Positions 1 through 5,696 of a DNA stretch of 5,696 bases are shown here, piece by piece. Source of the stretch: Georgenia sp. (GTDB lineage Bacteria > Actinomycetota > Actinomycetes > Actinomycetales > Actinomycetaceae); NCBI GenBank assembly GCA_027322565.1, contig DAHVRG010000007.1, positions 1 to 5,696 on the forward strand, in the 5' to 3' direction. A program made the translations under genes and the position numbers. The notes under the pieces are model-generated. The model saw only the letters and a program-made list of their open reading frames with translations. It was not told the DNA's origin and made no database searches. How positions within the stretch are numbered: the first letter of the stretch is position 1; each line of letters opens with the position of its first letter.

Positions 1-1961
1 GCGACGCCCACGGCCGGGTGATCTACGTCGGCAAGGCGAAGAACCTCCGGTCGCGGCTGAACAGCTACTTCCAGGACGTCGCGGGCCTCCACCCCCGCAC
101 CCGGCAGATGGTGACCACCGCAGCGTCCGTCGAGTGGACCGTCGTCGAGACCGAGGTCGCCTCGCTCGCGCTGGAGTACGCGTGGATCAAGGAGTACGAC
201 CCGCGCTTCAACGTCAAGTACCGCGACGACAAGTCCTACCCCTACCTCGCCGTGACGATGGCGGAGGAGGTGCCCCGCGCGATGGTCATGCGCGGCGCCA
301 AGCGCAAGGGCAACCGCTACTTCGGGCCCTACGGGCACGCCTGGGCGATCCGCGAGACCGTCGACCTCATGCTCCGCGTCTTCCCCGTCCGGACCTGCTC
401 CGCCGGGGTGTACCGCCGGGCGCAGCGCGCCGGACGGCCCTGCCTCCTGGGCTACATCGACAAGTGCTCCGCCCCGTGCGTCGGACGGATCTCGGTGGAG
501 GACCACCGCGCCCTCGCCGAGGACTTCTGCACCTTCATGGCCGGACAGACCCGGCCCTTCGTCAAGCGGCTCGAGGCGGAGATGAAGGCGGCCGCCGCGG
601 CGCTCGACTTCGAGCGGGCCGCCCGGCTGCGGGATGACCTCGGCGCCCTGCAGCGCGTGGTCGAGAAGAACGAGGTCGTGCTGCCGGACGGCACCGACGC
701 CGACGTCTTCGCGATGGCGGCCGACGAGCTCGAGGCCTCCGTCCAGGTGTTCCACGTCCGCGACGGCCGCGTCCGCGGGCAGCGCGGCTGGGTGGTGGAG
801 AAGGTCGAGGAGGTCACCGACGCCGAGCTCGTCGAACGGCTGCTCCAGCAGATCTACGGCGACGTCGACCCGACGGACGACGACGCCGCCACCTCCCGCA
901 CCTCGGCCGTGCCCCGCGAGGTGCTCGTCCCCGTCCTGCCGCCTGATGTCGACCAGGTCACCACCTGGCTGCGCGGCTTGCGCGGTGCGAACGTCTCGGT
1001 GCGGGTGCCGCAGCGTGGCGACAAGCGGGCCCTGGCCCAGACGGTGCACCGCAACGCGGAGCACGCCCTCATGCTCCACAAGACCCGCCGCGCCGGGGAC
1101 CTCACCACCCGCTCCCAGGCACTGGCCGACCTCGCCGAGGCCCTCGACCTGGACGAGGCACCGCTGCGTATCGAGTGCTACGACGTCTCCCACACCCAGG
1201 GCACCCACCAGGTGGGCTCGATGGTCGTCTTCGAGGACGGGCTGCCGCGCAAGAACGCCTACCGGCGTTTCATCGTCCGGGGCGAGGACGGCAGCGGCGC
1301 GCGCGACGACACCGAGGCGATCGCCGAGGTGCTGCGGCGTCGCTTCCGGTACTACCGCTCGCCGCGCGAGGGCGCCGTGGACGACGACGGCAAGCCGCTG
1401 GTCTCCGGTCCCGTCGACCCCGAGACCGGCCGCCCGACGAAGTTCGCCTACCCGCCGAACCTCGTCGTCGTCGACGGTGGACAGCCGCAGGTCGCGGCCG
1501 CCCAGCGGGTCTTCGACGAGCTCGGGGTGGAGGACGTCGCGCTCGTCGGCCTCGCCAAGCGCCTGGAGGAGGTGTGGCTGCCCGGCGAGGACTTCCCGCT
1601 CGTGCTGCCGCGGACGAGCCCGGGGCTCTACCTGCTCCAGCGGCTGCGTGACGAGGCGCACCGGTTCGCGATCACCGCCCACCGGGGGCGGCGCAGCAAG
1701 GCGATGACCCGTTCCGTGCTCGACGAGATCCCCGGGCTGGGACCGGCGCGGCAGAAGGCGCTGCTCGCCCGGTTCGGGTCGGTCGCGAACATCCGGAAGG
1801 CCACCGCGGAGGAGATCGCGGCGGTCAAGGGCTTCGGGCCCCGCACCGCCCAGGCCGTGCTCGACGCGCTGCGCACGACCCCGACCGCACCCACCGCACC
1901 GTCCCCGGCAGAGGCACCGGGCCGGGCCACGGACGACGGCGGACCCGGCCTGGCATCCTAG
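1..1961 (+). CDS. uvrC: UvrABC system protein C (excinuclease ABC subunit C), 5' partial
   Basis: UvrC makes both incisions around a DNA lesion in bacterial nucleotide excision repair, after UvrA and UvrB have marked it. The frame is open from base 3, and roughly 25-30 N-terminal residues, including the GIY half of the GIY-YIG motif, lie upstream of the window. Counting from the in-frame GTG at 18 (an internal Val, not the start), the [12 protein letters not shown] segment of the 3'-incision nuclease comes first, with the likely catalytic Glu at 53. Cys127, 142, 150 and 154 follow, then a UVR (UvrB-binding) helix pair at about 181-217. The RNase H-like 5'-incision domain carries Asp389 (YDVSH), Asp430/431, Asp486 (VVDGG) and His548. 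Tandem helix-hairpin-helix motifs occupy about 568-620, followed by a Pro/Thr/Ala-rich tail. All expected catalytic positions are present, so the gene looks functional. The TAG stop lies 4 nt before rapZ. Confidence 0.97.
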   Translation, partial: DAHGRVIYVGKAKNLRSRLNSYFQDVAGLHPRTRQMVTTAASVEWTVVETEVASLALEYAWIKEYDPRFNVKYRDDKSYPYLAVTMAEEVPRAMVMRGAKRKGNRYFGPYGHAWAIRETVDLMLRVFPVRTCSAGVYRRAQRAGRPCLLGYIDKCSAPCVGRISVEDHRALAEDFCTFMAGQTRPFVKRLEAEMKAAAAALDFERAARLRDDLGALQRVVEKNEVVLPDGTDADVFAMAADELEASVQVFHVRDGRVRGQRGWVVEKVEEVTDAELVERLLQQIYGDVDPTDDDAATSRTSAVPREVLVPVLPPDVDQVTTWLRGLRGANVSVRVPQRGDKRALAQTVHRNAEHALMLHKTRRAGDLTTRSQALADLAEALDLDEAPLRIECYDVSHTQGTHQVGSMVVFEDGLPRKNAYRRFIVRGEDGSGARDDTEAIAEVLRRRFRYYRSPREGAVDDDGKPLVSGPVDPETGRPTKFAYPPNLVVVDGGQPQVAAAQRVFDELGVEDVALVGLAKRLEEVWLPGEDFPLVLPRTSPGLYLLQRLRDEAHRFAITAHRGRRSKAMTRSVLDEIPGLGPARQKALLARFGSVANIRKATAEEIAAVKGFGPRTAQAVLDALRTTPTAPTAPSPAEAPGRATDDGGPGLAS

Positions 1962-1965
1962 AAGT

Positions 1966-2931
1966 ATGACCACCGCAGAGCGTCCGGAGCCCGACGTCGG
2001 TGAGCGCGAGCCGTCCACGGTCCCGGAGGGCATCCCGCTCCTCGACGCGGAGACACCACCGCCCGAGCCGGACCGCAGGGAGCTGCTCATCATCACCGGC
2101 ATGTCCGGGGCCGGGCGCACCCGGGTGGCGAACACGCTCGAGGACATGGAGTGGTTCGTCGTCGACAACCTGCCTCCCCGAATGCTCGAGCCGCTGGCGC
2201 GGATGATGACCGCCTCCGACGGCGGGGTACGGCGCCTCGCCGCCGTCGTCGACGTGCGCAGCGGGGAGTTCTTCGCCGAGCTGCTCAGCGTCCTCGACGA
2301 GCTGCGCAGGCACGGTGTCGACTACCGCATCCTCTTCCTCGAGGCCGACGACGCCGAGCTGGTGCGCCGCTACGAGCAGGTGCGCCGCGCCCACCCGCTC
2401 CAGGGCGACGGACGGATCCTCGACGGCATCGGCCATGAGCGCGAGCTGCTCGCCGAGCTCCGCCGGCGCGCCGACACGATCATCGACACGACGAGCTTCA
2501 CGCCCTACGACCTCGCCCGGCACATCCGTCAGCGGCTGGGGGAGGAGGGCGGCCAACCGGTGCAGATCACCGTCGTCTCCTTCGGGTTCAAGCACGGGCT
2601 GCCGCTCGACGCGGACCACGTCGTCGACGTCCGGTTCCTGTCCAACCCCTACTGGGTGACCGAGCTGCGCCACCTGTCCGGCAAGGACGACGCGGTCAAC
2701 CGGTACGTGCTCGACCAGCCCGGCGCGCGTGAGTTCGTCGAGCGCTACGTCGAGACCCTGCTCCCCGCCATCGCCGGCTACGAGCGGGAGCTGAAGAACT
2801 ACGTGACGATCGCCGTCGGGTGCACCGGCGGGCGACACCGCTCGGTGGCCGTGTCCGAGGCGATCGCCGAGGGGCTGCGCTCCCACGGGCTGCGGGTGCG
2901 GACCCTCCACCGCGACGTGGGGCGCGAGTGA
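1966..2931 (+). CDS. rapZ: RapZ/YvcJ family nucleotide-binding protein
   Basis: This 321-residue protein belongs to the RapZ family. In E. coli RapZ is an RNA-binding adaptor controlling glucosamine-6-phosphate synthase through small RNAs; in B. subtilis YvcJ is a nucleotide-hydrolysing protein. The role in actinobacteria is less clear. The P-loop is GMSGAGRT (residues 45-52), with Arg where classical Walker A has Lys. VDNLPP follows closely, and a Walker B-like VVDVRS has its Asp at 96. The C-terminal domain has SFGFKHGLP, DVRFLSNPYW and the family signature GCTGGRHRS (285-293). A 38-residue acidic, Pro-rich extension precedes the first strand. The ATG at 1966 is chosen because the next in-frame ATG (2101) is inside the P-loop and no in-frame GTG lies between. 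The start is 4 nt after uvrC, with no convincing Shine-Dalgarno sequence. The stop overlaps the yvcK start. Confidence 0.95.
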   Translation: MTTAERPEPDVGEREPSTVPEGIPLLDAETPPPEPDRRELLIITGMSGAGRTRVANTLEDMEWFVVDNLPPRMLEPLARMMTASDGGVRRLAAVVDVRSGEFFAELLSVLDELRRHGVDYRILFLEADDAELVRRYEQVRRAHPLQGDGRILDGIGHERELLAELRRRADTIIDTTSFTPYDLARHIRQRLGEEGGQPVQITVVSFGFKHGLPLDADHVVDVRFLSNPYWVTELRHLSGKDDAVNRYVLDQPGAREFVERYVETLLPAIAGYERELKNYVTIAVGCTGGRHRSVAVSEAIAEGLRSHGLRVRTLHRDVGRE

Positions 2932-3959
2932 CCCGCGACCAGCGGCAGCGCCCGGGGAGCGCGAGCTGGGGACCGCGTGCCGTCGCCCTCGGCGGCGGAC
3001 ACGGGCTGGCCGCGACACTCGGTGCGCTGCGGCACGTGTGCGGCGACCTCACCGCCGTCGTCACGGTTGCCGACGACGGCGGCTCCTCCGGCCGTCTGCG
3101 GCACGAGCTCGGCATGCTGCCGCCCGGCGACCTGCGCATGGCACTGTCCGCGCTCTGCGACGACTCCGAGTGGGGGCTCACCTGGCGCGACGTCCTCCAG
3201 CACCGGTTCCGCTCCGCGGGCCCGCTGGACGGGCACGCGGTCGGCAACCTCCTCATCGTCGCGCTCTGGGACCTGCTCGGCGACGAGGTCGCGGGACTCG
3301 ACTGGGTGGGCCGCCTCCTCGGCTCCCGCGGCCGGGTGCTCCCGATGGCGGCCGTCCCGCTCGACATCGAGGCCGAGGTGCGGCTGAACGGCGTCGAGCA
3401 CCCCCGCGTCGTCCGCGGGCAGTCCCGGGTGGCCGTGACGAGCGGGGACATCGAGACGGTCCGGCTCATCCCGCAGGACCCGCCCGCCCACCCGGAGGCG
3501 GTGCGGGCGATCCGCGAGGCGGAGTGGGTGGTCCTCGGGCCCGGCTCCTGGTACACGTCGGTCATCCCGCACCTGCTCGTTCCGGAGCTGGCGCGCGCCC
3601 TCACGGAGACCCGCGCGCGGCGAGCGGTGACCCTCAACCTCTCGACCCAGCCGGGCGAGACGGAGGGCATGTCCGCCGGTGACCACCTGCGCACCCTGCT
3701 CGAGCACTGCCCGGACCTGCGCATCGACGTCGTCATCGCCGACCCGGTCGCCGTCGGCGACATCGACGACCTGCTCGCGGCCGCGCGTAGGCTCGGTGCG
3801 CGGGTGCTGCTGCGGCAGGTCGGGGCCGGCGACGGCACTCCACGGCACGACCGCCTCCGGCTCGCCGCCGCCTACCGCGACGCGTTCGACGACGTCCTCG
3901 GCGACGTGGGCCGGGTCACGGGAGGGAAGAGCGAGGGAGGAACTGAGGACGGAGCATGA
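2928..3959 (+). CDS. yvcK: YvcK/CofD-like family protein (CuvA in mycobacteria), UDP-sugar-binding
   Basis: This 343-residue protein belongs to the YvcK branch of the CofD-like fold. In B. subtilis and mycobacteria YvcK/CuvA is needed for growth on gluconeogenic carbon sources and for normal cell shape, and it binds UDP-sugars such as UDP-GlcNAc. Visible signatures are VALGGGHGL (residues 19-27), [13 protein letters not shown] (46-58), LPPGDLR (64-70), GHAVGNLL (102-109), GPGSWYTS (204-211) and STQPGET (239-245). The GTG at 2928 is chosen because it forms a GTGA overlap with the rapZ stop, has a GGGG Shine-Dalgarno-like run (2919-2922) five bases upstream, and leaves an 18-residue lead before the first strand, as expected. 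The frame stays open upstream to a GTG at 2820, but that would run through the rapZ signature region. The last 12 codons are purine-rich and contain several Shine-Dalgarno-like stretches serving the next frame. Confidence 0.94.
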   Translation: MTRDQRQRPGSASWGPRAVALGGGHGLAATLGALRHVCGDLTAVVTVADDGGSSGRLRHELGMLPPGDLRMALSALCDDSEWGLTWRDVLQHRFRSAGPLDGHAVGNLLIVALWDLLGDEVAGLDWVGRLLGSRGRVLPMAAVPLDIEAEVRLNGVEHPRVVRGQSRVAVTSGDIETVRLIPQDPPAHPEAVRAIREAEWVVLGPGSWYTSVIPHLLVPELARALTETRARRAVTLNLSTQPGETEGMSAGDHLRTLLEHCPDLRIDVVIADPVAVGDIDDLLAAARRLGARVLLRQVGAGDGTPRHDRLRLAAAYRDAFDDVLGDVGRVTGGKSEGGTEDGA

Positions 3960-4012
3960 GAAGGTGCATGCTGGCCCCCGCGTCGGGGGAAGAGAACGAG
4001 GGGGCACGGTGA
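3956..4012 (+). CDS. Possible 18-residue leader peptide between yvcK and whiA
   Basis: A short frame encoding [18 protein letters not shown] lies exactly in the spacer between yvcK and whiA. Its ATG overlaps the yvcK stop as ATGA (3956-3959), with a GAGGA ribosome binding site at 3945-3949 and a 6-nt spacer. Its TGA (4010-4012) overlaps an alternative whiA GTG start as GTGA (4009-4012). It spans the whole hairpin at 3975-3989. I recognise no homologue or domain, and a frame this short can arise by chance in GC-rich DNA. The double overlap is what makes it worth listing. If translated, its likely role is to carry ribosomes from yvcK to whiA or to act as a leader. Confidence 0.3.
   Translation: MRRCMLAPASGEENEGAR
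3975..3989 (+). promoter_or_regulatory. Perfect GC hairpin in the yvcK-whiA spacer
   Basis: CCCCCG (3975-3980) and CGGGGG (3984-3989) pair perfectly around a CGT loop, giving six G-C pairs. A purine-rich stretch follows, not a T run, so this does not look like an intrinsic terminator. It sits 19 nt before the alternative GTG start and 40 nt before the ATG start of whiA. It could act as an RNA processing, pausing or translation-control element, or simply be a chance product of high GC. Confidence 0.4.
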
Positions 4013-4015
4013 GTG

Positions 4016-4020
4016 GGAGG
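4016..4020 (+). promoter_or_regulatory. Ribosome binding site for the whiA ATG start
   Basis: GGAGG lies 9 nt before the ATG at 4030. It is the strongest Shine-Dalgarno match in the cluster apart from gap. It decides the whiA start in favour of ATG 4030 over the in-frame GTG at 4009, which has only a GAGGGGG run (3998-4004) four bases upstream. Confidence 0.75.
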
Positions 4021-4029
4021 AAGTCGGCC

Positions 4030-5010
4030 ATGTCGCTGACCGCGTCCGTCAAGGACGAGCTGGCCCGGCTGCAGGTGGACCGGGTGTCGGTGCGCAAGGC
4101 GGAGGTCGCGGCGACGCTGCGTTTCGCCGGGGGGCTGCACATCATCTCCGGCAGGATCGTCATCGAGGCCGAGCTCGACCTCGGGGTCGCGGCCCGTCGC
4201 CTGCGCCAGTCGATGGCCGAGCTCTACGGGCACACGAGTGACGTCGTCGTCGTCTCCGGGGGAGGGCTCAAGCGCGGCAACCGGTACGTCGTCCGCGTCG
4301 TCAAGGACGGGGAGTCGCTCGCCCGCCAGACGGGGCTGCTCGACAGCCGTGGCCGGCCGGTACGGGGTCTGCCCCCGGCCGTCGTCTCCGCCGGTGTCGA
4401 GGAGGCCGTGGCCGCCTGGCGCGGGGCGTTCCTCGCCCGCGGGTCGCTGACCGAGCCGGGCCGGTCGTCCTCCCTCGAGATCACCTGCCCCGGCCCGGAG
4501 GCCGCACTCGCCCTCGTCGGCGCGGCCCGCCGGATGAACGTCTCAGCCAAGGCGCGCGAGGTCCGCGGCGTCGACCGGGTGGTCATCCGCGACGGTGACG
4601 ACATCAGCGCCATCCTCACCCGCATGGGCGCCCACGACGCCGTCCTCACCTGGGAGGAGCGCCGCACCCGCCGCGAGGTGCGCGGCACCGCGAACCGCCT
4701 CGCCAACTTCGACGACGCCAACCTGCGCCGCTCCGCACGCGCAGCCGTCGCTGCCGGTGCCCGGGTCGAGCGAGCGTTCGAGATTCTCGGCGACGACGTG
4801 CCCGAGCACCTGCTCCAGGCGGGGCGGCTGCGCCTGGAGCACAAGCAGGCCAGCCTCGAGGAGCTCGGCGCGCTGTCCGACCCGCCGCTGACGAAGGACG
4901 CCATCGCCGGCCGGATCCGGCGTCTCCTCGCAATGGCGGACAAGCGCGCCCACACGCTCGGGATTTCGGACACCGAGGCCGTGCTCACCCCCGAGATGCT
5001 CGACCTGTGA
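4030..5010 (+). CDS. whiA: DNA-binding regulator WhiA
   Basis: This 326-residue protein is a typical actinobacterial WhiA, a transcription factor that works with WhiB to control sporulation septation in Streptomyces and is linked to division in other Gram-positive bacteria. The N-terminal part is the LAGLIDADG homing-endonuclease-like fold without nuclease function: [28 protein letters not shown] at the start, then [19 protein letters not shown] and the [32 protein letters not shown] block. [14 protein letters not shown] begins at residue 222. The C-terminal helix-turn-helix (about 274-315) reads [32 protein letters not shown]. The ATG at 4030 is chosen for its GGAGG site and because [11 protein letters not shown] matches the usual family N-terminus; a GTG at 4009 would add seven residues. 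Length is normal and the gene looks intact. It is probably cotranscribed with yvcK across a 70-nt spacer. Confidence 0.96.
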   Translation: MSLTASVKDELARLQVDRVSVRKAEVAATLRFAGGLHIISGRIVIEAELDLGVAARRLRQSMAELYGHTSDVVVVSGGGLKRGNRYVVRVVKDGESLARQTGLLDSRGRPVRGLPPAVVSAGVEEAVAAWRGAFLARGSLTEPGRSSSLEITCPGPEAALALVGAARRMNVSAKAREVRGVDRVVIRDGDDISAILTRMGAHDAVLTWEERRTRREVRGTANRLANFDDANLRRSARAAVAAGARVERAFEILGDDVPEHLLQAGRLRLEHKQASLEELGALSDPPLTKDAIAGRIRRLLAMADKRAHTLGISDTEAVLTPEMLDL

Positions 5011-5017
5011 GAAGACC

Positions 5018-5055
5018 GCGCCCCACGGTGTGAGGTGCGCCATGTTGTGCGCGCC
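5018..5055 (+). terminator. Candidate transcript-end hairpins after whiA (mutually exclusive)
   Basis: Two overlapping stems lie just after the whiA stop. The first pairs 5018-5026 with 5030-5040: nine pairs with two single-base bulges and a GGT loop. The second pairs GGTGCGC (5034-5040) with GCGCGCC (5049-5055): seven pairs, one of them G-U, with an 8-nt loop. Both use 5034-5040, so only one can form at a time. Neither is followed by a T run. T-less hairpins have been proposed as actinobacterial transcript ends, but this assignment is tentative. Confidence 0.3.
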
Positions 5056-5059
5056 AGGT

Positions 5060-5073
5060 CGGACTTTCGTCCC
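5060..5073. promoter_or_regulatory. DosR/DevR-like palindromic box upstream of gap
   Basis: GGAC-TTTC-GTCC (5061-5072) is a perfect inverted repeat. With the flanking bases it differs from GGGACTTTCGTCCC only at the first base. It resembles the core of the box bound by the DosR/DevR (NarL-family) response regulator, GGGAC-N4-GTCCC. The match does not extend into the outer TT/AA bases of the mycobacterial 20-bp consensus. Its centre (5066.5) falls at about -41.5 of the candidate gap promoter, a usual place for an activator overlapping a weak -35 element. Confidence 0.4.
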
Positions 5074-5095
5074 TGCGGCCCCATTTGTCCAGGTG

Positions 5096-5696
<601 letters not shown>

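Noticed and set aside
2820..2927. Upstream GTG at 2820 as a start for yvcK
   Set aside because: It would give 36 extra residues encoded over the conserved RapZ GCTGGRHRS region; the GTGA overlap at 2928 gives the usual N-terminus.
1825..3018. Minus-strand reading frame of 397 codons opposite rapZ
   Set aside because: It lies wholly opposite a well-supported gene and resembles no family I know; expected in DNA with few A/T-rich stop codons.
3975..3989. Intrinsic terminator between yvcK and whiA
   Set aside because: The stem is strong, but no T tract follows, only purine-rich sequence running into the whiA ribosome binding sites.
2799..4163. Long minus-strand reading frame of 454 codons opposite yvcK
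   Set aside because: It mirrors the codon pattern of the + strand genes, has low-complexity Arg/Ala/Gly-rich sequence with no recognisable domain, and overlaps a gene with clear family motifs. It is a high-GC shadow.
4968..4972. GACAC motifs (the core of reported WhiA sites in Streptomyces), here and at 2473, 2485, 2998, 3014 and, on the other strand, 4084
   Set aside because: A 5-mer is frequent by chance in GC-rich coding DNA, and I see none in the last part of yvcK or in the spacer just before whiA, where autoregulation would be expected.
5078..5091. Second DosR-like box downstream of the first
   Set aside because: Only the GTCC half (5087-5090) matches; the left half GCCCC does not fit GGGAC.

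Overview
The window is very GC-rich (about 70% by eye), and third codon positions are almost all G or C. All five protein genes lie on the + strand in the order uvrC - rapZ - yvcK - whiA - gap. That order and the protein sequences point to the chromosome of a high-GC Gram-positive bacterium (Actinomycetota). The whiA and gap sequences look most like those of Micrococcales, but the lower rank is a guess. Nothing suggests mobile DNA, CRISPR, tRNA or rRNA: this is a conserved housekeeping region.

Layout. Positions 1-1961 hold most of uvrC (nucleotide-excision repair endonuclease), cut at its 5' end. rapZ (1966-2931) follows after 4 nt. yvcK (2928-3959) overlaps the rapZ stop by 4 nt. A 70-nt spacer leads to whiA (4030-5010). 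It holds an 18-codon open reading frame linked to both neighbours by ATGA/GTGA overlaps, and a perfect GC hairpin. The 202-nt intergenic region 5011-5212 holds possible end-of-transcript hairpins, a plausible gap promoter with a DosR/DevR-like palindrome, and a leader that can fold in alternative ways. gap (from 5213) encodes the first half of glyceraldehyde-3-phosphate dehydrogenase and runs off the window.

How the genes fit together. uvrC, rapZ, yvcK and whiA are packed like one transcription unit. RapZ and YvcK families are linked to sensing amino-sugar and cell-wall precursor metabolites, and WhiA is a DNA-binding regulator of division and sporulation. The cluster therefore looks like a cell-wall status and division-control module carried behind a DNA-repair gene. 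gap probably has its own promoter and starts a glycolytic unit.

I see no wholly new system. The points most worth a second look are regulatory: the coupled mini-ORF and hairpin before whiA, the DosR-like box placed at about -41.5 of a candidate gap promoter, the alternative hairpins in the gap leader, and the lack of a proper ribosome binding site before rapZ. All long minus-strand reading frames are high-GC shadows of these genes.
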